A stretch of 64,000 nt of DNA. Source: Bradyrhizobium sp. CCGUVB4N. GTDB lineage: Bacteria; Pseudomonadota; Alphaproteobacteria; Rhizobiales; Xanthobacteraceae. The stretch lies in contig NZ_JANADP010000001.1 in the NCBI RefSeq assembly GCF_024199945.1, forward strand, positions 3,782,001-3,846,000. Reading direction: 5' to 3'. Below are positions 8,482-16,330 of the stretch, in pieces. The translations under genes were made by a program, and so were the position numbers. Within the stretch, counting starts at the first letter, position 1, and the number at the start of each line of letters is the position of its first letter. The notes below the pieces were generated by a model that was not told the origin of the DNA, searched no databases, and saw only the letters and a program-made list of their open reading frames with translations.

Positions 8482-9264
8482 ATGAACAAGGTCGTCGAGA
8501 AACCCAAAAAATACTCCCTGGTCGAGCGGACGCCGGCGGCGACGTTCGAGGAGGAGCGGCTGCACCGCAAGCAGCGTCTTGCCGCGACGTTCCGGCTGTT
8601 CTCGCGCTACGGCTTCGATCAGGGCCTCGCAGGCCATGTCACCGTGCGCGATCCGGAGTTTCCGGAGCGGTTCTGGATCAACCCGTTGTCGAAGCATTTC
8701 AGCCAGATCAAGGTGTCCGATCTTCAACTCGTCGACCACGACGGCAATATCCTGATCGGCGACAAGCCGATCAACCAGGCCGGCTTCGTGATCCACTCTG
8801 CGATCCACGCCGCTCATCCGGACGTGATCGCGGCCGCGCATACGCATTCGACCTACGGCAAGGCCTGGTCGGCGCTCGGCCGGCTGCTTGATCCGTTGAC
8901 GCAGGACTCCTGCGCCTTCTACGAGGATCACGTATTGTTCGATCCGTTCTCCGGCGTCGTGCTGGAAGCGGAAGAGGGCCGCAAGATCGCGCAGGCGCTG
9001 GGGTCCAAGAAGGCCGCGATCCTGCAGAATCACGGCCTGCTCACGGTGGGACCGACCATCGAGGCCGCGGCCTGGTGGTACATCGCCATGGACAACGCCG
9101 CGCGCGCCCAGCTGCTCGCGGAGGCCGCCGGCACGCCAAAGCCGATCCCGCACGAGATCGCCAGCCTGACGTCGCGGCAGGTCGGCACCCACAAGGGCGG
9201 CTATTTCAGCTTCCAGCCGCTGTGGGACTGGATCACCGAGGCGGAGCCGGACCTGTTCAACTAG
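8482..9264 (+). CDS. class II aldolase/adducin family protein
   Basis: A 260-residue metal-dependent class II aldolase-fold enzyme of the fuculose-phosphate aldolase/adducin family. Metal ligands are visible as His120 and His122 (AAHTHSTYG) and His184 (LQNHGLLTVG). The start is fixed by a strong AGAAGGAG eight bases upstream. It lies 17 bases after the 2-hydroxyacid dehydrogenase and is probably cotranscribed. Related aldolases take part in the DHAP-type methylthio salvage shunt, which would fit a sulfur locus. However, the longer adducin-like form is used for several unrelated carbon-carbon cleavages. Substrate unknown. Confidence 0.84.
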   Translation: MNKVVEKPKKYSLVERTPAATFEEERLHRKQRLAATFRLFSRYGFDQGLAGHVTVRDPEFPERFWINPLSKHFSQIKVSDLQLVDHDGNILIGDKPINQAGFVIHSAIHAAHPDVIAAAHTHSTYGKAWSALGRLLDPLTQDSCAFYEDHVLFDPFSGVVLEAEEGRKIAQALGSKKAAILQNHGLLTVGPTIEAAAWWYIAMDNAARAQLLAEAAGTPKPIPHEIASLTSRQVGTHKGGYFSFQPLWDWITEAEPDLFN

Positions 9265-9312
9265 GGATACGGCGTCCGGGCCGGGCAGCTACCCGGTTCT
9301 CCGCGATTGCAT

Positions 9313-9351
9313 CAGGCCGCGACATCGTGAGATATCACGACGCGCGGCCTG
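9313..9351 (+). terminator. strong hairpin after the aldolase gene
   Basis: An imperfect inverted repeat with arms CAGGCCGCG and CGCGGCCTG, extended inward by ATCGTGA/TCACGA around a short loop. It sits 48 bases past the aldolase stop, where the sulfur operon would end. A smaller CCGGG/CCCGG stem lies just before it (9281-9296). There is no clear T-run, so it could also be an RNA-stabilising structure. Confidence 0.55.
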
Positions 9352-9397
9352 CTTCGTTCACGCAGGCCGATGCTGCAACGCTGAGGAGCAGGGCGAC

Positions 9398-9799
9398 ATG
9401 ACCATTGGTCTGCCAAGCGAAGTCGAAGTCATCACGTTGTTCGTCGATGACATTGCGTCGGCGAAAGCCTTCTACGCGAAAGTGTTCGCGTCCGAGACGG
9501 TCTGGGAAGATGCAGTCTCATCCGTGCTGAGATTTGGTGGACTCCTGATCAACCTGCTCGACGTGTCTCGGGCACCGCCGCTTGTCGAGCCGCTGCCTGT
9601 CGCGCGGTCCTCCGCAGGGGCGCGCGCACTCCTGACGATCAGGGTCGGCAACGTCGATCAGGTCTGCTCAGCCTTGCGGGAGATTGGCGTCGATCTGCTC
9701 AATGGACCGATCGACCGTCCGTGGGGACGGCGAACGGCGTCCTTTGCCGACCCTTCGGGACATGTCTGGGAGATCGCGCAGCTGATTGGACGGACATAG
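9398..9799 (+). CDS. VOC-family (glyoxalase/bleomycin-resistance fold) protein
   Basis: A 133-residue single-module VOC protein. It has the typical start VEVITLFVDDIASAKAFYAKVF and ends with DPSGHVWEIAQ, where the glutamate is the usual metal or ligand position. GAGGAG lies ten bases before the ATG. VOC proteins of this size are isomerases, dioxygenases or drug-binding proteins and usually dimerise. It stands alone between the aldolase hairpin and a convergent LysR gene, so context does not narrow its job. Confidence 0.8.
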   Translation: MTIGLPSEVEVITLFVDDIASAKAFYAKVFASETVWEDAVSSVLRFGGLLINLLDVSRAPPLVEPLPVARSSAGARALLTIRVGNVDQVCSALREIGVDLLNGPIDRPWGRRTASFADPSGHVWEIAQLIGRT

Positions 9800-9825
9800 C
9801 AGCCTGCTGGCCGGAGCGCCGTTCG

Positions 9826-10740
9826 CTACAGCGTCCTGCCAACACGATTGACCAGTTCGATGAACCAGCGCAGCGCCGGGTCAGTCATGGCCCGGCGGGT
9901 ATGGAGAAGGTCGATCGTGAACGCCTCCACATCGTAGGGCAGCGGAACGACGGATACGCCTGCCGGCGAGGCGAAGCGCCGGGCGATGCGTTCGGCCATG
10001 GTGGCCACGAGATCGGTGCCGGCAACCGCAAACGGCACGGCCACGACATGGGCAAGCGTGACCGCCGTGCGCCGTTTGCGTCCGTGCCGGGCCAGCATGG
10101 TATCGATCGCGCCCGGAAGGCCGTCGCCGCCGGCCGACGAGAACAGGACATGCGGAAGCCGGGTGTAGTCGTCCTTGCTGAGCCGGGCCTTCCGCCTGGC
10201 GCGTCTGGCGTCGCGAATGCAGACGAAATGCTCCTCGAACAGCGTTGTCCGGGTGATGCGCGTGGAGGCGGGGAGATGGCCGCCGATCAGTGCGTCGATA
10301 TCGCCGTGCTCGAGGCTCGCGACGCTCAAAGCCGTGTCGATGATGGGACGCACCACGAGATCCATTCTGGGCGCTTCCCGTCTCAGTGCCGCGACCAGCG
10401 GCGGCACGACGATGAGGTCGCCATAATCGGTCACCGCAATGGACATGCGGCCGCGCGCTGTTGCGGGATCGAAAGCTGATCCGGGTGCGAGCACGCCTCT
10501 GATCTGTCCGAGTGCCTCGCTGATCGGCCGGGCCAGCGCGAGGGCCTTGGCCGTCGGCTGCATGCCCGACGCCGAGCGCACGAACAGATCGTCGCCGAAC
10601 AAGGCCCGCAGGCGGGTCAGGACGCTGCTCATGGAGGGCTGTGCGAGGCCGACGCGCGCGCCGGCGCGGGTCACGCTGCGCTCTTCCATCAGCGCCTCGA
10701 AGGCGACCAGGAGGTTGAGATCGACGGAAGCTAAATTCAT
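9826..10740 (-). CDS. LysR-family transcriptional regulator
   Basis: A 304-residue LysR regulator. The N-terminal winged helix-turn-helix covers about residues 1-60 (LNLLVAFEALMEERSVTRAG, then GLAQPSMSSVLTRLRALFGD), followed by the effector-binding domain (RGRMSIAVTDYGDLIVVPPL). The ATG at 10740 begins the normal family N-terminus; an ATG at 10758 would add six residues. It is transcribed away from the BASS transporter and DUF2891 genes, so it most likely controls them from the 90-base gap, where a perfect palindrome sits at 10764-10773. The effector is unknown; the transporter's substrate is the obvious candidate. Confidence 0.9.
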   Translation of the reverse strand: MNLASVDLNLLVAFEALMEERSVTRAGARVGLAQPSMSSVLTRLRALFGDDLFVRSASGMQPTAKALALARPISEALGQIRGVLAPGSAFDPATARGRMSIAVTDYGDLIVVPPLVAALRREAPRMDLVVRPIIDTALSVASLEHGDIDALIGGHLPASTRITRTTLFEEHFVCIRDARRARRKARLSKDDYTRLPHVLFSSAGGDGLPGAIDTMLARHGRKRRTAVTLAHVVAVPFAVAGTDLVATMAERIARRFASPAGVSVVPLPYDVEAFTIDLLHTRRAMTDPALRWFIELVNRVGRTL

Positions 10741-10763
10741 TTGGGCAATGGTAGGCATATTTA

Positions 10764-10773
10764 AAATCGATTT
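10764..10773. promoter_or_regulatory. AAATCGATTT palindrome, candidate LysR site
   Basis: A perfect 10-base palindrome in the short divergent gap between the LysR gene and the transporter gene, set in AT-rich sequence. Position and symmetry suit a LysR operator. No footprint-level evidence is available from sequence alone. Confidence 0.4.
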
Positions 10774-10830
10774 CAAGAATGCAGCAGAGAGTGGTCTATT
10801 GGGGTGGAAGACCCCGATTGGACGAGGCGT

Positions 10831-11754
10831 ATGCAACCCTCCCTCCTGCGCCTCATCCCGCGCGGACCGACCTTGTTGGCCCTGGGCGTCCTGCTCGGCC
10901 TGGTGTGTCCGGCACTCGCGGATCTGGCGCGACCGCTGATGCCGGCCACGATCTTCCTGATCGTGCTCGGGACGTTGCTGCGAATCGATGGCGAGGCGGT
11001 CATCGCGGCATTGCGCCGGCCATCGCTGTCCGTGTTGTTGCCGGCAATTGTCATGGTCGGCTGTCCGCTGATGATCGGTGCGACCGGTCGTGCCGCAGGC
11101 CTTGCTCCGGAGCTCGCGCTTGCGATCGTGCTCGCCGTCTCGGCGCCGCCGTCGAGCGGTACCGCGGCGGTGGCGCGCATGCTCGGGCTCGACGGTGCGG
11201 TGCCGCTGGTGGTGACGGTGTTGTCCATGGTGCTGGCGCCGGTCACGATCCCGCTTCTCGCCGGTTGGTTCGGCGGGCTCGAGATCAGCGCGTTCGAGCT
11301 CGCGCTGCGTCTGGCGCTGTTGATCGGGAGCGCCGAAGGCCTTGCTTTCCTGCTCCGCCGCCATGCGGCGCCGGTTCTGGCCGCCCATGGCGATGTGGTC
11401 GACGGGATCATCGTCGCCGCGCTTCTGGTCTTTGCGGTGGCGACCATGGCCGGCATTCGCGCGCAGATCGCCGCGGATGTGCAGGGTGCAACGCTGTGTG
11501 TTGCCCTTGCGTTCGCCTGCAATGTGGCCCTGCAAATTGCGGGGGCGGTGCTGCTGCCTGGAACTCTGCCCGAGCGCCTGACGGTGGGGCTGATACTCGG
11601 CAATCGCAATGTCGGGCTGGTCTGGTCGGCCCTCGGCGCTGCCGCCTCGCCACGCATGGCTCTATACTTCGCCGCGACCCAGTTCCCGATCTATATCCTG
11701 CCGCGCCTGATCGAGACCCTGATCGGCCGCGACAAACGAAAGGCCAGAGCATGA
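10831..11754 (+). CDS. bile acid:sodium symporter (BASS/SBF)-like membrane transporter
   Basis: A 307-residue polytopic inner-membrane protein with roughly nine or ten hydrophobic segments from residue 15 to the end. The segment LILGNRNVGLVWSAL near residue 260 resembles the conserved GNRN region of BASS-family sodium-coupled organic-anion carriers. The ATG at 10831 follows GACGAGG; a GTG at 10804 would add nine polar residues. Its stop overlaps the ATG of the DUF2891 gene (ATGA). It is divergent from the LysR regulator. The substrate is probably an organic anion but cannot be named. Confidence 0.72.
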   Translation: MQPSLLRLIPRGPTLLALGVLLGLVCPALADLARPLMPATIFLIVLGTLLRIDGEAVIAALRRPSLSVLLPAIVMVGCPLMIGATGRAAGLAPELALAIVLAVSAPPSSGTAAVARMLGLDGAVPLVVTVLSMVLAPVTIPLLAGWFGGLEISAFELALRLALLIGSAEGLAFLLRRHAAPVLAAHGDVVDGIIVAALLVFAVATMAGIRAQIAADVQGATLCVALAFACNVALQIAGAVLLPGTLPERLTVGLILGNRNVGLVWSALGAAASPRMALYFAATQFPIYILPRLIETLIGRDKRKARA

Positions 11755-12764
11755 CAACGTCCCGTCTCACCCGCGAACACGCGGCGCAGTTCGCCGGCAT
11801 CGCCCTCGGCCATGTCGGGCGCGAATATCCCAACAATGTGGATCATGCGCTGGCTGAACCGGCCGATGCGCGCACGCCGAGCCAGCTGCATCCGATCTTT
11901 TACGGCAGCTATGACTGGCACTCCTGCGTCCACAGCTACTGGATGCTGGCACGGCTGCTGCGCCGCTTTCCCGACATCGCGTCGGCATCCGACATTCGCG
12001 CGTTGTTCGACGCGCAATTCGTTCCCGACAAGGTCGCCGCCGAATGCGCCTACTTTGCCCGTCCGACTGCGCGCGGCTTCAAGCGGCCCTATGGCTGGGC
12101 CTGGCTGCTGAAGCTGGCGACCGAGCTCGAACGCCAGTCCGACGATCGCTGGGCGCGCAGCCTTGCACCGCTGGCGGAGGTCATCGCGCAACGCTTTCGT
12201 GACTTCCTGCCGCGCGCCACCTATCCCGTGCGCGTCGGTACCCACTTCAACACGGCGTTCGGCTTGCGCATGGCGGCTGACTACGCCGGCCTGAAACAGG
12301 ATGAAGCACTCGCCAGGCTGCTGCATGAAACAGCGCTGCGCTGGTATGGCGAGGATCGCGACTGTCCGGCCTGGGGTGAGCCCAGCGGCGACGATTTCCA
12401 GTCCTCCGCGCTGATCGAAGCCGAGTGCATGCGGCGCCTGATGCCGCCGGACGAATTCTTGCCGTGGTTCGACCGGTTTCTGCCGCGTCTCGCCGACCGA
12501 CAGCCGGCAACGCTGTTCCGGCCTGCGACGGTGACCGATCGCTCCGATGGCAAGATCGCTCACCTCGACGGGCTCAATCTCAGCCGGGCCTGGTGCTGGC
12601 GCTCTCTCGGCGATGCCCTGCCGGGAGACGACGCGCGGCGTGCGGTCGCCCATGCGGCGGCTCAGGAGCATCTGGCCGCGGGTCTTCCCCATCTCGCCAG
12701 TCACTATATGGGCGAGCACTGGCTGGCGAGCTTTGCTGTCCTTGCGCTCGACCGTGAGGAATGA
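11751..12764 (+). CDS. DUF2891 family protein
   Basis: A 337-residue soluble protein with the hallmarks of DUF2891. These are the N-terminal HPIFYGSYDWHSCVHSYWML segment near residue 45, the central YPVRVGTHFNTAFGL and the DCPAWGEPSGDDFQSSALIEAE segment near residue 205. The His/Trp/Asp/Glu-rich motifs and helical repeats suggest an alpha/alpha-barrel-type enzyme, but I know of no established function. It is translationally coupled to the BASS-like transporter, so it may process what that carrier imports. A longer upstream frame in this phase has no supporting start. Its stop lies ten bases from the convergent ABC ATPase stop. Confidence 0.8.
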   Translation: MTTSRLTREHAAQFAGIALGHVGREYPNNVDHALAEPADARTPSQLHPIFYGSYDWHSCVHSYWMLARLLRRFPDIASASDIRALFDAQFVPDKVAAECAYFARPTARGFKRPYGWAWLLKLATELERQSDDRWARSLAPLAEVIAQRFRDFLPRATYPVRVGTHFNTAFGLRMAADYAGLKQDEALARLLHETALRWYGEDRDCPAWGEPSGDDFQSSALIEAECMRRLMPPDEFLPWFDRFLPRLADRQPATLFRPATVTDRSDGKIAHLDGLNLSRAWCWRSLGDALPGDDARRAVAHAAAQEHLAAGLPHLASHYMGEHWLASFAVLALDREE

Positions 12765-12774
12765 GCCCTTTCGC

Positions 12775-14490
12775 TCAATCTCCGGCTATGGCCAGCTGAG
12801 GGCGCAGGCGCGGCGCATGCGCGATACCGCTGCCACCTGACGGGATCGAAGCCAGTAGGGACCGGGTATAGGACTGCCGGGGATTGTCGAAGACTTCAGT
12901 GACGGTCCCGTGTTCGACGATGCGTCCGCGGTGCATCACCGAGACGGTGTGGGCGAACTGCCGCACCAGCGCGAGATCATGGGAGACGAAGACATAGGTC
13001 AGGCCGAGATCGGCTTGCAGCGAGAGCAGGACCTCGATGATGTCGGCCTGAACGGTGACGTCGAGCGCGGACGTCGGTTCGTCGAGCACGATCACGTCAG
13101 GCTTGAGGACCAGCGACCGGGCTATCGCCACGCGCTGGCGCTGGCCCCCTGACAAGGCTCCCGGCTTGCGGCCGAGCAAGTGCGCGCCGAGCCCGACATC
13201 GGCCAGGGCCTGGCGGACCCGTTCGTCCCGCTCCTTGTGCGATCCGATCTCGAACCGGTCGAGCGGTTCGCGAATGAGCCGCTCGATCGTCCAGGTCGGG
13301 TCGAGCGAGGTGAAGGGATTCTGGTAGATCAGTTGCAGGTGGCGCCACACCGTGCGCAGCGATTTCGGCGAGCGGTTGGTCAGCTGTTCGCCGGCGACCG
13401 AGATGGTCCCGGTGTCGGGCTGCTCCAGCCCGAGCAGCAGCCGGATCGTCGTTGTCTTGCCCGAGCCCGACTCGCCCACGAGCGCATGCGTGGTGCCGGC
13501 GGGAACAGCGAACGAGACGTCATCGACGGCCGTCAGCGTCTCCCCGTCGACCGCAAAGGTTTTGGTGACGGCACGGACCTCGATCTTCGGGGGCGCGCCG
13601 GGGTTCGTCTTGCGGAAGCCCGGGTCGCGCAGCCCCGCGTAACGATCGGGGTTCAGCGCCGGCACATCGGCGTGCAGCTTCCTTGCGTAGGACGAGGCCG
13701 GCGAAGAGAACACCGTCGCGGTCTTGCCCGCCTCCTGGACGACACCGTCCTTGAGCACCACCAGCGATTTGGCCCGCTCGGCGGCGATGGCCAGATCGTG
13801 GGTGATGAGCAGCAGGCCGATATTCAGCTCCTGCTGGAGCCGCGAGAGCAGGTCGAGGATCCGTTTCTGGATCGTGACGTCGAGCGCCGAGGTCGGCTCG
13901 TCCGCGACCAGCAGCGCCGGGCGAGGGAGCACTGCGAGGCCGATCAGGACGCGCTGGAGCATGCCGCCGGAGAGCTGGTGAGGATAGGAGTCATGCACGC
14001 GCTGGGGATTGTCGAGCCCGACCTGCGCGAATGTCTCCAGGATAACTTGCTTGCGGATCTTCTTGTCGGGCTCGTCCAGCAGCGCCGCCGCCTCCTGCGC
14101 CTGTGCACCGATCGTCCGCACCGGGTTGAGTGCGTTGGCGGGATCCTGGGGGACGAACCCGATGGCGCGTCCGCGCAGCGGCCGGAAGCCGCGCTCGGAG
14201 ATTCCGAGCACCTCCTGACCGTCGAACACGATCCGACCGGTGGCGCGCCCGTTGCTGGGCAGCAGCCGCAGCACCGCGCGGGCGATGGTGGATTTGCCGG
14301 AACCGGACTCTCCGATGAGCGCGAGGCTCTCGCCGCGGCCCAGTTCGAATCCCGCGTTGCTCACGACCTCGTGGGGCCCGTAGGAGACCGACAGGCCATC
14401 GACCCTGAGCAGCGGAATCGAGCGCAGCGGGGTTGGCGCGATGACTTTGGTCCTGTTCAAGGTGAAGGTTAGTCCGTCTTGCGGAGCCAT
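12775..14490 (-). CDS. ABC transporter, fused double ATPase of the peptide/nickel (DppD-DppF) type
   Basis: A 571-residue cytoplasmic ATPase carrying two complete nucleotide-binding domains. The first has Walker A GESGSGKS at residues 60-67, signature LSGGM and Walker B LLVADEPTSALD. The second, from about residue 310, has GESGSGKTTT, LSGGQRQRVAIARS and VIVLDEPTSALD. The ATG at 14490 lies inside the 3' end of the upstream permease gene (22-base overlap), indicating coupled translation. It energises the two permeases and the binding protein upstream. It is last in a four-gene operon. The imported substrate is a peptide or peptide-like small molecule. Confidence 0.92.
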   Translation of the reverse strand: MAPQDGLTFTLNRTKVIAPTPLRSIPLLRVDGLSVSYGPHEVVSNAGFELGRGESLALIGESGSGKSTIARAVLRLLPSNGRATGRIVFDGQEVLGISERGFRPLRGRAIGFVPQDPANALNPVRTIGAQAQEAAALLDEPDKKIRKQVILETFAQVGLDNPQRVHDSYPHQLSGGMLQRVLIGLAVLPRPALLVADEPTSALDVTIQKRILDLLSRLQQELNIGLLLITHDLAIAAERAKSLVVLKDGVVQEAGKTATVFSSPASSYARKLHADVPALNPDRYAGLRDPGFRKTNPGAPPKIEVRAVTKTFAVDGETLTAVDDVSFAVPAGTTHALVGESGSGKTTTIRLLLGLEQPDTGTISVAGEQLTNRSPKSLRTVWRHLQLIYQNPFTSLDPTWTIERLIREPLDRFEIGSHKERDERVRQALADVGLGAHLLGRKPGALSGGQRQRVAIARSLVLKPDVIVLDEPTSALDVTVQADIIEVLLSLQADLGLTYVFVSHDLALVRQFAHTVSVMHRGRIVEHGTVTEVFDNPRQSYTRSLLASIPSGGSGIAHAPRLRPQLAIAGD

Positions 14491-15311
14491 CGGCTGATCC
14501 TGTTCACAGAGAGCACGGTCGCGATCGTGACGAAGGCGGGCGCGTACACCAGCCACGGCCATTTGAGGTAGTCCTTGCCGATCGAGATCAGCAGGCCCCA
14601 GTCGGAGGCGGGCGGCGGGTCGCCGTAGCCGAGAAAGGCAAGACTGGCGATGACGAGGATCGAGAGACCGAATTGCAGGACTGCGAGCGGGAACACCGAG
14701 CGTGACGCGTTCGGCAGGACATGCCGCAACAGGATGTGCCAGCGCGAACCGCCGAGCAGGAAAGAGGCCTCGACGAACGTCGCCTGCCGCGTCTTGATCA
14801 CCTCCGAGCGCATCACCCGCGCGAACACGGCCACGGCCGAGATGCCGGTGGCGATGGCCGCGTTGGTCGTGTCGAAGCCGATCGCGGTGACGACGATGAC
14901 GGCCAGCAGGAAGTTCGGGATCGCCAGCAGCACGTCGACGAGGCGGGCGAATACGATATCCACCCAGCCGCCGAAGAAGCCCGCCAGCAGCCCGATGAGC
15001 CCGCCGGTGACCGCGGCGATCGTCACGGCGATGAGGGCGCTCCGCACCGAGGACGCGGTGCCATAGACGACGCGGGTATAGAGGTCGCGGCCGAGATGAT
15101 CGGTGCCGAACCAGTGCTCGGCGCCTGGTGCGAGCAGCTTGTCGGCGGGAACGCCGTTGAACGGGCTCTGGCTCGTGAACAGGCCGGGGGCGAGCGACCA
15201 GGCGATCACCAGCGCGATCACCGCGAAGGCGAGCACGACGCTGGGCGGGATGCTGAGGCTTGTCAGCCAGCCGGTCGCCGAAGCCCGTGGCGTGGAGGAG
15301 ATGCCGCTCAT
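14469..15311 (-). CDS. ABC transporter permease, DppC type
   Basis: A 280-residue inner-membrane permease with about six hydrophobic segments. Typical DppC features are an N-terminal helix, the periplasmic HWFGTDHLGRDLYTRVVYG segment and the cytoplasmic EAA-like loop EASFLLGGSRWHILLRHVLPN. Start and stop both overlap neighbouring genes (15308/15311 and 14469/14490), so it is translated as part of the set. It forms the channel with the DppB-type subunit. Confidence 0.92.
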   Translation of the reverse strand: MSGISSTPRASATGWLTSLSIPPSVVLAFAVIALVIAWSLAPGLFTSQSPFNGVPADKLLAPGAEHWFGTDHLGRDLYTRVVYGTASSVRSALIAVTIAAVTGGLIGLLAGFFGGWVDIVFARLVDVLLAIPNFLLAVIVVTAIGFDTTNAAIATGISAVAVFARVMRSEVIKTRQATFVEASFLLGGSRWHILLRHVLPNASRSVFPLAVLQFGLSILVIASLAFLGYGDPPPASDWGLLISIGKDYLKWPWLVYAPAFVTIATVLSVNRISRWLRKTD

Positions 15312-16318
15312 GATGCCGCCGCCTGGGTCGCCCCGGCAGAGCTGTCCTGAGCCGTGGTCGGGCGGTGCCGCACGCCGCCGATCAGCTTCACGCGCGGATC
15401 GAGCAGGGGATAGACGAGATCGGCGATCAAATTGACGAGCACGAACACCACCGCGGCCAGCGAAACGACCGCCTGCAGGACGGGCAGGTCCTGTGTGCTC
15501 ACCGAACGCTGGACCAGGCTGCCGATGCCGGTGCGCCCGAACACGGTCTCGGTGATCAGCGAGCCGCCGAGCAGCTCACCGATGGTGAGCGCGACGATGG
15601 TGATGACCGGCAGCGAGGACGGCTTGAGCAAATGCTTGGCAAAGAGCCGTGCCTGGCCGAGACCGCGGCCGCGTGCGACGGCGGCGTATTCCTGGGCGGA
15701 CTCGTGGTCGAGATTGGCGATCAGCACCTCCGCGATTTGCGCCGAGATGGGAATGCCGAGCGCGATCGCGGCGAAAAAGGTCGCCCAGAAGCTATTGGGA
15801 TCGATCACGCGGAAAAGGCCGAGCTGGAAACCGAAGGTGTGGATCAACACCAGGCCGATCACGAAGTTGGGCACCGACAGGAACAGCGACGGAAAGCCGC
15901 GCAGCAAACCCTGGCCGAAGCGTTTGGGAACGAACTGGGTGCCGTAGGCGATCGTCACGGCGAGCAGGAGCGCGACGGCGAAGCCTGCGGATGCCAGGAT
16001 CATCGTCGAGGGGAGAACCTCGGCGATCAGGGTCGTCACCGGCCGGTTGGACCGCATCGACAGGCCGAAATCGCCGGTCACGAAGTGGGACAGCGACGTC
16101 CAGAGCTGGATCGGGATCGGCTGGTCCAGACCCTGGGCGGCGATGATCTGCCTGATCTCGTCCTCGGTGAATCCGTTCTGGGGATCGCGCAGGACGTTGG
16201 TGATGGGGTCGCCGGGCAGGATGCTGACGACCACGAAGGTGAAGACATAGGCCAGCAGGATGACGACGAGCGCCTGCGCCAGGCGCTTTGCGGCATAGGA
16301 CAAATAGGCATTGTTCAT
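15308..16318 (-). CDS. ABC transporter permease, DppB type
   Basis: A 336-residue inner-membrane permease. The first helix and following segment (AYVFTFVVVSILPGDPITN) are characteristic of DppB/OppB subunits, as is the EAA loop around EYAAVARGRGLGQARLFAKHLLKP. It starts 12 bases after the binding-protein stop and overlaps the DppC start by four bases. The C-terminal tail (RHRPTTAQDSSAGATQAAAS) is low-complexity. Confidence 0.92.
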   Translation of the reverse strand: MNNAYLSYAAKRLAQALVVILLAYVFTFVVVSILPGDPITNVLRDPQNGFTEDEIRQIIAAQGLDQPIPIQLWTSLSHFVTGDFGLSMRSNRPVTTLIAEVLPSTMILASAGFAVALLLAVTIAYGTQFVPKRFGQGLLRGFPSLFLSVPNFVIGLVLIHTFGFQLGLFRVIDPNSFWATFFAAIALGIPISAQIAEVLIANLDHESAQEYAAVARGRGLGQARLFAKHLLKPSSLPVITIVALTIGELLGGSLITETVFGRTGIGSLVQRSVSTQDLPVLQAVVSLAAVVFVLVNLIADLVYPLLDPRVKLIGGVRHRPTTAQDSSAGATQAAAS

Positions 16319-16330
16319 GCCGGTCAGCTC

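Noticed and set aside
9826..11535. A 569-codon minus-strand frame that includes the LysR gene plus about 265 upstream codons
   Set aside because: The extra part is antisense to the BASS transporter, is rich in Arg/His/Gln low-complexity sequence and precedes the clear LysR N-terminus at 10740.
10779..12764. A 661-codon frame ending with the DUF2891 protein
   Set aside because: Its first half overlaps the BASS-like transporter in another frame and reads as Arg/Ala-rich shadow. The ATG at 11751 coupled to the transporter stop is the real start.
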